Assembly: GCF_002910915.1 (NCBI RefSeq)
Contig: NZ_NEUF01000063.1
Span: forward strand, 26,257 to 90,256
From: Streptomyces sp. SM10
GTDB taxonomy: Bacteria > Actinomycetota > Actinomycetes > Streptomycetales > Streptomycetaceae
Reading direction: 5' to 3'
Length of the DNA stretch: 64,000 bases
The notes beneath the pieces are model-generated. The model was given only the letters and a program-made list of their open reading frames with translations, had not been told where the DNA came from and ran no database searches. Shown here one piece after another: positions 36,700 to 44,439 of this stretch. A program made the translations under genes and the position numbers. Positions within the stretch are counted from its first letter, which is position 1. Each line of letters begins with the position of its first letter.

Positions 36700-38162
36700 G
36701 ACTGCGTGCCTTCTTCCTGGTCTGTGTGCGCGTCCTCGAATCCGCGCAGGGTGCCGGTCTGCCAGGCGCCCCACGTCTCGGCCGCCTGGTCCGGGCTGAT
36801 CGCAGGTGCCGGGTCCTGGCCCTGCCGGGCGGCCTGCTCCGTCTCCTGGGGGGCCCGTTGGCGCCGGCGCCGCGGCAGCTCGGTGGCGCCGACGGGCCCG
36901 GCGGCCGGAGCCGGTGCGGGGCTCTCCTGCCTGGGCGGCTCCGGCTTGCGCAGGGCGGGGGACATGGCCGACATGGGCTGGGCCACCTCATCCATCAGCA
37001 TCAGCAGGTGATCGGGGATGAACGCCACGGCCCGCACGCCGCCGTACGACGAGGGCTTGTCCACCGTGACGGTGAAACCGAACTGCTGCACCAGACGGCC
37101 GATCGTGGCGAACCCCGCGCGCGGCGGATCTCCCAGATGGGTCAGCAGGATCCCCTCCTGGCTGGACAGCATGCGTGCGGCGAACTCACGCTCCTCGTCC
37201 GTCATGCCCACGCCGGGGTCGTCGATCACGACGCACGCGCCCGCCTGCACCTGGTGCAGGCTGACGTCGACGGGCCGCGTGCCCTGAGGGGTGTGGTGCA
37301 CGGCGTTCGCGAGCAGCTCGGCGACGATCACGGCGAGCGGCTCCACCGCTCGGGCCACCACCCCGACCGGGTCGGAGAGCTGGCTGGTGATCTGGACGCG
37401 CTGGTAGCCCGCGATGCGGGACTGGGCTCCGGCGACGATGTCACCCAGGTGGGAGTCGCTCCGGGTCAGCCCGGGCCAGGCTCCGCAGAGCACTCCGGTC
37501 GCCTGGATCTGCCGGAGGTTCTCCTCGTTCGTACGGTCCATCGAGACCAGCCGCTTGGCGATCTCCGGATCGTCGAAGGCGAACTGCGCCTCCTCGATCA
37601 TCTCCTGGAGGCGGTAGGACTTGGCCTGGATGTCGGCGGTGGTGTCCCGCAGCACGGCCTGGGCGCCTGCGTCGACCCGCTGCTCGGTGTCGACGACGAC
37701 CTGGGCGACCTGGTTCAGGGCGCGTTCCAGGAGGGCCCCGACCTCGGTGTGGGCGAGCGCCGGGTCCTGCGTTCCGGGGATGGGCACATGACGGCTCCTC
37801 AGGTGCGCGACGAGGGCCGGCAGCCGGGTGTCGACGAAGTACGCCAGCTCCCCCGCTGTCCGGCCGCCCTGCTGCTCCGCGCCGATGCGGGCGCGCTCGG
37901 CCTCCTGCGCCTCGGCGATGAGGGCCGCTTCCATGGACCGGTAGCGGGCCTCCGCGGCCTGCGCCGCCGCCTGTTCGCCGGACCGCGCTTCGGCCTCCAG
38001 GGCCTGGTACCTGCCGGCCGCCGCCCGTGCTTCGGCGCGAGCCTCCGCGCGCAGTGCCGCGGTCGACCGGCGCGTGCGGAGGTGGAGGAGTGCCAGGGCG
38101 AGGGCGACGGCCGTCATGGCCAGCGCCAGTACCCAGGGACCGGCCTCCGATATGTCCGTCAT
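36696..38162 (-). CDS. Conservon sensor kinase-like protein CvnA
   Basis: Membrane-anchored histidine-kinase-like protein of 488 residues. One hydrophobic segment at about 8-27 is followed by an Ala/Glu/Arg-rich coiled coil to about 115. A helical dimerisation region precedes a HATPase domain with N box ELLANAVHHTPQG and G1 box VIDDPGVGM. The classical H-box His is absent, as in other CvnA proteins. The C-terminal 100 residues are Pro/Gln-rich. ATG at 38162 opens the membrane segment. It is the first gene of the six-gene conservon. Confidence 0.92.
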   Translation of the reverse strand: MTDISEAGPWVLALAMTAVALALALLHLRTRRSTAALRAEARAEARAAAGRYQALEAEARSGEQAAAQAAEARYRSMEAALIAEAQEAERARIGAEQQGGRTAGELAYFVDTRLPALVAHLRSRHVPIPGTQDPALAHTEVGALLERALNQVAQVVVDTEQRVDAGAQAVLRDTTADIQAKSYRLQEMIEEAQFAFDDPEIAKRLVSMDRTNEENLRQIQATGVLCGAWPGLTRSDSHLGDIVAGAQSRIAGYQRVQITSQLSDPVGVVARAVEPLAVIVAELLANAVHHTPQGTRPVDVSLHQVQAGACVVIDDPGVGMTDEEREFAARMLSSQEGILLTHLGDPPRAGFATIGRLVQQFGFTVTVDKPSSYGGVRAVAFIPDHLLMLMDEVAQPMSAMSPALRKPEPPRQESPAPAPAAGPVGATELPRRRRQRAPQETEQAARQGQDPAPAISPDQAAETWGAWQTGTLRGFEDAHTDQEEGTQS

Positions 38163-38655
38163 CAAAAGGTCCTCGGTGGTGGGGGATACGCCTGCCCGCG
38201 TGCGGCCAGGGCTGGTTGAGGCGACCTCAGGAAGGACATCGGTTCCTGACCGCAGATGCAATGAATCTGCTGATCATGGCTGGAATTCGAGCCTCCGGAA
38301 CATGTGAATCACCACGTGAGGTACGTAAAGAATTGACATGCAAGATAAAGCGGCACATTGCGGAATGTGGGTGTGCCGGCCGCTCGGTTCCGCCTGAAAG
38401 ATGACTATTTGACGGGCTGTGACGTCAGGTCTGCCGCAGCGCCCGGCCGTGGGTACGGCTGGGCGGCGTGCGGGTCCCGCGTCGGACGCTCTCCGGTGTG
38501 GCCGTCAGTGAGGTCGATCACCGGGGTGAGGGCGCAGGACGGGCCTGGACGCCGGAGTGGTGCAGTCTGTTTTGTCACCGAATGCCCTGCCGGACACGCC
38601 TCTGGCCAGATCCGGCCGGTAGCAGACAGTGGCCCCGGAGCCGACCGCCCGCACC
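38163..38655. other. Upstream region of the conservon, with palindromes
   Basis: A 493-nt gap between divergent-facing ends: cvnA starts on the left and the CDF gene ends on the right. The part at about 38250-38410 is clearly richer in A and T than its surroundings. It contains a perfect palindrome, CACATT-GCGG-AATGTG (38354-38369), and a shorter inverted repeat CAGAT...ATCTG (38253-38268). These probably belong to the conservon promoter. I see no gene. Confidence 0.5.
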
Positions 38656-39615
38656 TCAGCCGCCGGAGCGCGACGCCAGGCGCTGCGCGCGCCCCGGCGT
38701 CGGGTCCAGGTACACCCGCTGGATGGACGGGTAGCGCTCGCGCAGCTGCTGCTCCGCCTCCTCGCACGCCCACTCGATCTGCGCGGCCGTCGACGCGTCC
38801 CTGAAATCGATCTTCGCGGCGACCAGCAGCTCCGAGGGCCCCTGGATCAGGGTCGTCAGCTCCACCACCTCCACGATGTGCGGCACGGACAGCAGCTCCT
38901 CCCGCACCCCGGCCCGCATCGCGGCCGGGATCGGCCGGCCGATCAGCAGCTGGGCGTTGGACCTGCCGAGCACCCATGCCACGTACACGAGCAGGAGGCC
39001 GATGAGGACCGACGCGACGCCGTCCCAGACCCCGGAGCCGGTGAGCTGCCCGCCGAGCAGGCCGCCGGCCGCCAGCAGCAGTCCGGTCAGGGCGGCCGAG
39101 TCCTCCATCACCACGGCCTTGACCGCCGTGTCGGGCGTCCGGCGCAGATAGCGCGGCGCCGGCATCCGCAACCGAGCGGCCTGACCGCGCACCTGTCGGA
39201 TCCCGGTACGCAGCGAGAAGCCCTCCAGGAGGAAGGCGACCGCGAGCACGAGGTAGGAGATGAGCGGATCGCCGAGCTCCTCGCCCCGCAGGAGCGTGTG
39301 GATGCCGTCGTACAGCGAGAACACCGCGCCGCCGACGAAGGTCGCGACGGCGGCGAGCATCGCCCAGATGTACCGCTCGGGGCCGTATCCCAGCGGATGG
39401 TCCTCGTCGGCGGGCTTCTCGCTCCGCTTGAGCGCGGTGAGGAGCATGAACTCGGTGACGGTGTCGGCGACCGAGTGCGCGGCCTCCGAGAGCATCGCGC
39501 TCGAACCGCTGATCAGCCCCGCCACCAGCTTCGCCACGGCGATGCCGAGATTGGCGGCCGCCGCGACGACGACGGTGAACGTGGGCTCGCTGCCGCCGGG
39601 CCGGTCGTCACTCAT
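38656..39615 (-). CDS. Cation diffusion facilitator family transporter
   Basis: Membrane metal/proton antiporter of 319 residues with about five to six membrane segments and a C-terminal cytoplasmic domain. The family metal site is visible as LSEAAHSVADTVTEF in TM2 (His and Asp). TM5 carries VMEDSAALTGLL and DGVASVLIGL. The second half ends in a ferredoxin-like domain (VAAKIDFRDAS). Likely exports Zn or another divalent cation; the ion cannot be told. It is a single gene with ATG at 39615. Confidence 0.9.
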   Translation of the reverse strand: MSDDRPGGSEPTFTVVVAAAANLGIAVAKLVAGLISGSSAMLSEAAHSVADTVTEFMLLTALKRSEKPADEDHPLGYGPERYIWAMLAAVATFVGGAVFSLYDGIHTLLRGEELGDPLISYLVLAVAFLLEGFSLRTGIRQVRGQAARLRMPAPRYLRRTPDTAVKAVVMEDSAALTGLLLAAGGLLGGQLTGSGVWDGVASVLIGLLLVYVAWVLGRSNAQLLIGRPIPAAMRAGVREELLSVPHIVEVVELTTLIQGPSELLVAAKIDFRDASTAAQIEWACEEAEQQLRERYPSIQRVYLDPTPGRAQRLASRSGG

Positions 39616-39642
39616 GCGGGCAGTATGTCCGACGGCGCGGCC

Positions 39643-40518
39643 TCAGTCCCTCGGGACGCGGACCAGGCCCTCCTGGATGACCGTGATGGCCAGCTTGCCG
39701 TCGGCCGTCCAGATCCTGGCCTGGCCGAGACCGCGCCCGCCCGACGCGGAGGGCGACTCCTGGTCGTACAGCAGCCACTCGTCCGCCCGGAAGGGGCGGT
39801 GGAACCACATCGCGTGGTCCAGGCTCGCGCCCACCACGTCGCCGACGGACCAGCCGCCGCGCCCGTGTGCGAGCAGCACCGAGTCCAGCAGGGTCATGTC
39901 GGAGACGTACGTCGCCATGCAGACGTGCAGCAGCGGGTCGTCGGCCAGCTTGCCGTGCGTCCTGAACCAGACCTGGGAGCGCGGCTCGCGCGGTTCCCCG
40001 GCGGTGGCGAACGGCGGGGCGTCCACGTACCGCAGGTCGACCGCGGCCCGGGCCTCCAGCAGCCGGTCGGCCATGCGCGGGTCCGTGAAGCGGTCCGCGT
40101 ACCGGGGCAGCATCTGCGCCGCCGTCGGCAGGGTCTCCGGGTCCGGGGCCGAGGGCATGACCGCCTGGTGGTCCATGCCGTCCTCGTACACCTGGAACGA
40201 CGCCGAGAGGTGGAAGATCGGCTTGCCGTGCTGGACGGCGACGACCCGGCGGGTGGTGAAGGACCGCCCGTCGCGGATCCGGTCCACGCTGTAGACGATC
40301 GGCGCGCCAGGGTCCCCGGGGCGCAGGAAGTACGCGTGCAGGGAGTGGGCACCCCGGTCCTCGGGGACCGTGCGCCCGGCGGCGACCAGGGCCTGTGCCG
40401 CGACCTGGCCGCCGAAGACGCGGGGCACGACCGCCGAGCGGCTCATGCCCCGGAAGATGTCCTGCTCGATCCGCTCCAGGTCGAGCAGATCGAGCAGGGA
40501 GTCAAGTGCTTGGCTCAT
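39643..40518 (-). CDS. tesB: Acyl-CoA thioesterase II, TesB family
   Basis: Double hot-dog thioesterase of 291 residues that hydrolyses acyl-CoA. Characteristic blocks are VFGGQVAAQALVAAGRTV, HSLHAYFLRPGD near residue 60, and the second-half ASLDHAMWFHRPF with DEWLLYDQ. The ATG at 40518 has a GGAG SD. It lies 23 nt after the acyl-CoA dehydrogenase stop, so the two are likely cotranscribed in lipid metabolism. Confidence 0.93.
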   Translation of the reverse strand: MSQALDSLLDLLDLERIEQDIFRGMSRSAVVPRVFGGQVAAQALVAAGRTVPEDRGAHSLHAYFLRPGDPGAPIVYSVDRIRDGRSFTTRRVVAVQHGKPIFHLSASFQVYEDGMDHQAVMPSAPDPETLPTAAQMLPRYADRFTDPRMADRLLEARAAVDLRYVDAPPFATAGEPREPRSQVWFRTHGKLADDPLLHVCMATYVSDMTLLDSVLLAHGRGGWSVGDVVGASLDHAMWFHRPFRADEWLLYDQESPSASGGRGLGQARIWTADGKLAITVIQEGLVRVPRD

Positions 40519-40541
40519 GGAGGAGAAACGTAGCCGCTCTC

Positions 40542-41699
40542 TCAGAGACCCATGGACTTGGCGATGATCGACTTCATGACCTCGCTGGTGCCGCCGTAGA
40601 TGCGGTTGACCCGGTTGTCCGTGTAGAGGCGGGCGATCGGGTACTCGTTCATGAAGCCGTAGCCGCCGTGCAACTGGAGGCAGCGGTCGATCACGCGGTG
40701 CGCGACCTCGGTGCAGAACAGCTTCGCGGAAGCCGCCTCGGCGGGCGTGAGCTCGCCGGCGTCCAGGGCCTCGATCGCCCGGTCGCAGACGGCCTCGGCC
40801 GCGTCGACCTCGGCCTTGCAGGCGGCCAGCTCGAACTTGGTGTTCTGGAAGGACGCGACGGACTTGCCGAAGACGGTGCGGTCCTGCACGTAGCTCTGGG
40901 CGAAGCGGACGGCGGCCTTGGCCTGGCCGTACGCGCCGACGGCGATGCCCAGGCGCTCCTGCGGGAGGTTCTGGCCGAGGTAGGAGAAGCCCTTGTTCTC
41001 CTCGCCCAGCAGGTCCTCGACGGGCACCTTGACGTCGACGAAGGCCAGCTCGGCGGTGTCGGAGACCTTCAGGCCCAGCTTGTCGAGCTTGCGGCCGACC
41101 GAGTAGCCCTCGGACTTGGTGTCGACCACCAGGAGCGAGATGCCGTGGCGCCGGTCGTCGGCCTTGGGGGCGTCCGTGCGGGCGCAGACGATGACCTTGT
41201 CGGCGTGGACGCCACCGGTGATGAAGGTCTTGGCGCCGTTGAGGACGTAGTGCGTGCCGTCCTCGGAGAGCTTGGCGGTGGTCTTCATGCCGGCCAGGTC
41301 CGAACCGGTGCCCGGCTCGGTCATGGCTATGGCGTACATGGACTTGCCGGAGACGAAGTCCGGGAGCCAGCGCTTCTTCTGCTCCTCGGTGGCGTACGCC
41401 TTGAGGTAGGGCAGGCAGAGCAGGACGTGCACGCCGGAGCCGCCGAAGGAGATGCCCGCGCGGGTGGTCTCCTCGTACAGGATCGCTTCGAACTTGAAGG
41501 TCTCCATGCCCGCGCCGCCGAACTCCTCGGGCACCTCGATGCCGAAGATGCCCAGCTCCGCGAGCTTGTAGTAGAAGTCGCGAGGCGCCTGACCGGCCGC
41601 GAACCACTCGTCGTAGACGGGGACGACCTCGGCCTCGATGAAGGCGCGGACGGTGTCCCGGAACGCCTCGTGGTCCTCGTTGTACACGGTACGGCGCAC
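40542..41699 (-). CDS. Acyl-CoA dehydrogenase
   Basis: FAD-dependent dehydrogenase of 385 residues, distinct from the one at 25136. The flavin region shows AMTEPGTGSDLAG and YVLNGAKTFITGG; the C-terminal signature is LQLHGGYGFMNEYPIARLYTD and the end is IYGGTSEVMKSIIAKSMGL. GTG at 41699 is chosen because a strong AGGAGG lies 7 nt upstream. The chain length of the substrate is unknown. A palindromic AAGCGCTT sits 44 nt upstream. Confidence 0.92.
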   Translation of the reverse strand: MRRTVYNEDHEAFRDTVRAFIEAEVVPVYDEWFAAGQAPRDFYYKLAELGIFGIEVPEEFGGAGMETFKFEAILYEETTRAGISFGGSGVHVLLCLPYLKAYATEEQKKRWLPDFVSGKSMYAIAMTEPGTGSDLAGMKTTAKLSEDGTHYVLNGAKTFITGGVHADKVIVCARTDAPKADDRRHGISLLVVDTKSEGYSVGRKLDKLGLKVSDTAELAFVDVKVPVEDLLGEENKGFSYLGQNLPQERLGIAVGAYGQAKAAVRFAQSYVQDRTVFGKSVASFQNTKFELAACKAEVDAAEAVCDRAIEALDAGELTPAEAASAKLFCTEVAHRVIDRCLQLHGGYGFMNEYPIARLYTDNRVNRIYGGTSEVMKSIIAKSMGL

Positions 41700-41742
41700 G
41701 GGGTGCCTCCTGGTGTCAGCTTCAGCTTCGGTCGCGGTGGCT

Positions 41743-41750
41743 AAGCGCTT
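41743..41750. promoter_or_regulatory. Candidate repressor half-site upstream of the acyl-CoA dehydrogenase
   Basis: AAGCGCTT palindrome inside TAAGCGCTTGCTCA, a pattern like operators of TetR-type fatty-acid regulators in actinobacteria. Flanking symmetry is weak. Confidence 0.3.
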
Positions 41751-41928
41751 GCTCAGTCCAGGTTCAAAAGTTACCCGGCGGTCACGGTGGCTGTCCAGGG
41801 TGATGCTGAGCACGCCGGGCCGCCATGGGCCGGTGCGGGGGGTCCGGTAGCGGAGCGTGCGCACGCGGAGCGCTGCGTACGCCTCGATGGCGGGCCGCGG
41901 CGGTCGGGCGCACAGTGAAATGAGGAGC

Positions 41929-41958
41929 CGACGAGGATGCGAGCCCCCTCGTCGCATC
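41929..41958 (+). promoter_or_regulatory. Overlapping inverted repeats in the gls24 leader
   Basis: CGACGAGG (41929-41936) pairs with CCTCGTCG (41947-41954). An alternative pairing, GATGCGA (41936-41942) with TCGCATC (41952-41958), uses overlapping bases. The two cannot form at once. The gene starts 20 nt later. Confidence 0.35.
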
Positions 41959-41977
41959 GACCCTCTGTGAGGCAGCC

Positions 41978-42439
41978 ATGGCTGATGTCGGGACCAAGGG
42001 CGGTAGTTCAACGACAGGCGGGAACGGGGAGAGGCCCGGACGCGGCACGACCACCATCGCCGACGGCGTGGTGGCCACGATCGCGGATATCGCCATCCGG
42101 GAGACCGAGGGCGTGCACTCGGTGGGACGGGGCGCGTCGAAGGCCTTCGGCGCCGTCGCGGGCCGGATGCCCGGCTCCTCCTCCGGGGCGGGGCGCGCCG
42201 TCAAGGTGGAGGTGGGAGAGCGCCAGGCCGCGATCGACGTCGACGTCGAGGTGGAGTACGGCGTCCAGATACACAAGCTCGCCGACCGGATCAGGGACGG
42301 CGTGATCGAGGCGGTCGAGACGATGACCGGTCTGGAAGTCGTCGAGATCAACATCAACGTCTTCGACGTCCACATCCCGGGTGACGAGGACGACGAGGAC
42401 GACGAGGACAAGGGGAGGGCGCCCGCGCGGGTGCAGTGA
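41978..42439 (+). CDS. Asp23/Gls24-family envelope stress protein
   Basis: Protein of 153 residues with the Asp23/Gls24 domain (about 25-130), shown by TIADGVVATIADIAIRETEG and VDVEVEYGVQIHKLADRIRD. The N-terminus is Gly/Thr-rich and the C-terminus carries an acidic Asp/Glu run near 137-145. Relatives associate with the membrane and respond to alkaline or envelope stress. ATG at 41978 follows GAGGCAGCC. It is a single gene closed by a terminator. Confidence 0.9.
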   Translation: MADVGTKGGSSTTGGNGERPGRGTTTIADGVVATIADIAIRETEGVHSVGRGASKAFGAVAGRMPGSSSGAGRAVKVEVGERQAAIDVDVEVEYGVQIHKLADRIRDGVIEAVETMTGLEVVEININVFDVHIPGDEDDEDDEDKGRAPARVQ

Positions 42440-42470
42440 ACCGGGCGTCCGTGCCGGTGGAGTGAGCGCC

Positions 42471-42498
42471 GCGTCCGCCCGGCCCGCCGGGCGGACGC
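42471..42498 (+). terminator. Terminator after gls24
   Basis: Perfect 12-bp arms GCGTCCGCCCGG and complement with a 4-nt loop, 32 nt after the stop. Confidence 0.82.
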
Positions 42499-42589
42499 GC
42501 CCCCGCTGTCAGTGGTGTGGTGCACCATCGGTGTGACGGCTCACCGGCGGGTGGTGGGCCGGGGGAACACCGAGCGGGCGGGGCGGGCA

Positions 42590-42931
42590 GTGGCGATCGC
42601 GAATCAGCGCATGGCGGGGTACGGGTTCCTGCGGGAGCTGTACCAGGACGGGTATTTCCCCGACCGGCTCGTCGACCGGGGGAGGGCCGTGCTGGTCGGG
42701 CTCTGCGAACGCATCGAGGCCGAACGGCCGGCGGACCTGGCCGCGCTGTATGTGCTGACGCACGCCGCGACCGAGGAGTTCAACGCCCTGGAGGCCGCCT
42801 TCGAGGCTGCGGGGAGCGAGATCGAGACCACCGCCCGCGAGGAGATCGCCGAGGACTTCTGGGCCGTCGCCGCGGCGTACGGATTCACGGAGGCGGACGT
42901 CGAGGAGCTCATCGCTCCCCGGGACTGGTGA
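42590..42931 (+). CDS. DUF5713-like hypothetical protein
   Basis: Small acidic protein of 113 residues. The opening GYGFLRELYQDGYFPDRLVD and the ALYVLTHAATEEFNALEAAF segment resemble the DUF5713 family, of unknown function. GTG at 42590 or ATG at 42611 could be the start; the longer frame to 42512 has a different composition. It is convergent with the SDR gene, whose stop is 32 nt away. Confidence 0.72.
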   Translation: MAIANQRMAGYGFLRELYQDGYFPDRLVDRGRAVLVGLCERIEAERPADLAALYVLTHAATEEFNALEAAFEAAGSEIETTAREEIAEDFWAVAAAYGFTEADVEELIAPRDW

Positions 42932-42962
42932 AGAGGGGGGTGTGAACGGCTGAAGCGCCGGG

Positions 42963-43700
42963 TCAGGCCTGGGCCGTGGGCCGGACGACGATCTCGTTGA
43001 CGTCGACGTCGTCGGGCTGCTCGATGGCGAAGCGGATGGCCCGGGCGATCGCCGTGGCCGGGATGGCCATGTGGTCCTTGGACTCGTTCAGCCGCGCGCG
43101 CAGGTCCGGGTCCGGGACCGAATCGGCGAAGTCGGTGGCCACGAATCCGGGTGAGACCATGGAGACCCGGATCGAGGGACCGGCCTCCTGCCGCAGACCT
43201 TCGGTGAGGATGCGGGCGGCGGCCTTGGATGCCGAGTAGACGGCCATGCCGGGCACCGTCCTGTAGGCGGCGGTCGACACGGTGTGCACGAACTGGCCAC
43301 CTTCCTGGCTCCGGAAGACGGGGAGTGCGGCCGCGATGCCGTGCAGCAGCCCCTTGACGTTCACGTCGATCATCGCGTCCCAGTCGTCCACCCGCAGGTC
43401 GTCGAGCGGCGAGACCGGGCCGGTGCCTGCGTTGCCCACGAGGACGTCCAGCCTGCCGAAGTGGCTGCGGGCGAGCGCCACCAGGCGTTCCGGTCCCTCG
43501 CGCCGGCTGACGTCGACAGAGGTGAACGCGACCTCGCCCCCGCTCTCCCGCAGCTCTTCGGCCAGGATCTCGAGGCGCTGCTCGCGGCGTGCGCCGAGCA
43601 CGAGCTTCGCCCCGCCCTCCGCCAGCAGGCGCGCGGTGGCGGCGCCGATCCCGCTGCTCGCTCCGGTGATCGCCACGACCTTGCCCTTGATTCCGGACAT
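42963..43700 (-). CDS. Short-chain dehydrogenase/reductase
   Basis: NAD(P)-dependent classical SDR of 245 residues. The cofactor motif is TGASSGIG (about 12-19), NAG is present in VGNAGTG near 87, and the catalytic YSASK lies near 150 with the Ser of STAAYRT upstream. The Arg pair in LGARREQRLE suggests NADPH preference. It is divergent from a TetR gene with two operators between them, and is the likely target of that repressor. The substrate is unknown. Confidence 0.92.
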   Translation of the reverse strand: MSGIKGKVVAITGASSGIGAATARLLAEGGAKLVLGARREQRLEILAEELRESGGEVAFTSVDVSRREGPERLVALARSHFGRLDVLVGNAGTGPVSPLDDLRVDDWDAMIDVNVKGLLHGIAAALPVFRSQEGGQFVHTVSTAAYRTVPGMAVYSASKAAARILTEGLRQEAGPSIRVSMVSPGFVATDFADSVPDPDLRARLNESKDHMAIPATAIARAIRFAIEQPDDVDVNEIVVRPTAQA

Positions 43701-43737
43701 GCCGAATCTCCGTTCCAGACGCTCTAGACTGCTAAGC

Positions 43738-43749
43738 GGACATGTGTCC
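43738..43749. promoter_or_regulatory. TetR-type operator 1 between SDR and tetR
   Basis: GGACATGTGTCC: arms GGACA/TGTCC around a 2-bp centre. It matches the second site at 11 of 12 positions; centres are 32 bp apart. Confidence 0.72.
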
Positions 43750-43768
43750 ATTACGGATTCCACGTTAG

Positions 43769-43782
43769 CGGACACGTGTCCG
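43769..43782. promoter_or_regulatory. TetR-type operator 2 between SDR and tetR
   Basis: CGGACACGTGTCCG is a perfect 14-bp palindrome. Both sites carry an upstream AGCGGACA context, typical of TetR operators in this order of bacteria. Confidence 0.78.
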
Positions 43783-43824
43783 TATAGGCAATCGACGGCG
43801 AGGCCCAGGGAACGGAGAGAGCGG

Positions 43825-44439
43825 ATGACGCAGCCGCAGGACGGAGAAGGGGGAGGAGGAACGGCCGGGCCCCGGCGGCGCGCCACGCGGTCGGACGCGC
43901 AGGACAACCGCGCGCGCATCATCGACACCGCGCGCACGGTGTTCACCGACGCCCCCGACGCGACCCTCCAGTCGATCGCGAAGGCGGCCGGCATCGGGCA
44001 GGGCACCATGTACCGGCACTTCCAGAACCGCGAGGCGCTGCTCGTCGCCGTCTACCGCGAGGACGTCGAGGCCCTCGTCGATGCCGCGCCGGCCCTGCTC
44101 ACGGAGCACGATCCGCTGGACGCGCTCCGGCTCTGGTTCGACCGGCTGGCCGCGTACGGCAGGATCAAGCACGGCGCGTCCCTGGCCGTCGAGGCCGCTA
44201 CCCGGGCCGATCTGGGGAGCGAGTACTACGCGCCGGTCATCGACGCGCTGGACCGGCTGCTGACCGCATGCAAGGAGGCGGGCCGGGTGCGCCCCGATGC
44301 GGACGCGGACGAAGTCCTGCTGCTCGTCTCGTTCCTGTGGAAGGCGGACGGACCCGACTGGCAGGAACGCGGCGAACGCATGCTCGCCATCGTCATCGAC
44401 GGTCTGCGGGCCGGCCGTCCCGACCCACCGTCACCGTGA
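43825..44439 (+). CDS. TetR-family transcriptional regulator
   Basis: Regulator of 204 residues. The DNA-binding domain lies at about 28-72 (RARIIDTARTVFTDA, then IGQGTMYRHFQNREALL). A C-terminal SACE_7040-like helical domain follows (LRLWFDRLAAYGRIKHG). GAGAG precedes the ATG at 43825. It faces the SDR gene and probably represses it and itself through the two GGACA sites. Its last 47 nt overlap the end of the convergent GH3 gene. Confidence 0.9.
   Translation: MTQPQDGEGGGGTAGPRRRATRSDAQDNRARIIDTARTVFTDAPDATLQSIAKAAGIGQGTMYRHFQNREALLVAVYREDVEALVDAAPALLTEHDPLDALRLWFDRLAAYGRIKHGASLAVEAATRADLGSEYYAPVIDALDRLLTACKEAGRVRPDADADEVLLLVSFLWKADGPDWQERGERMLAIVIDGLRAGRPDPPSP

Noticed and set aside
41739..41756. 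Full TetR operator upstream of the acyl-CoA dehydrogenase
   Set aside because: Only the central 8 bp are symmetric; flanks do not match, so I list it as a weak half-site only.
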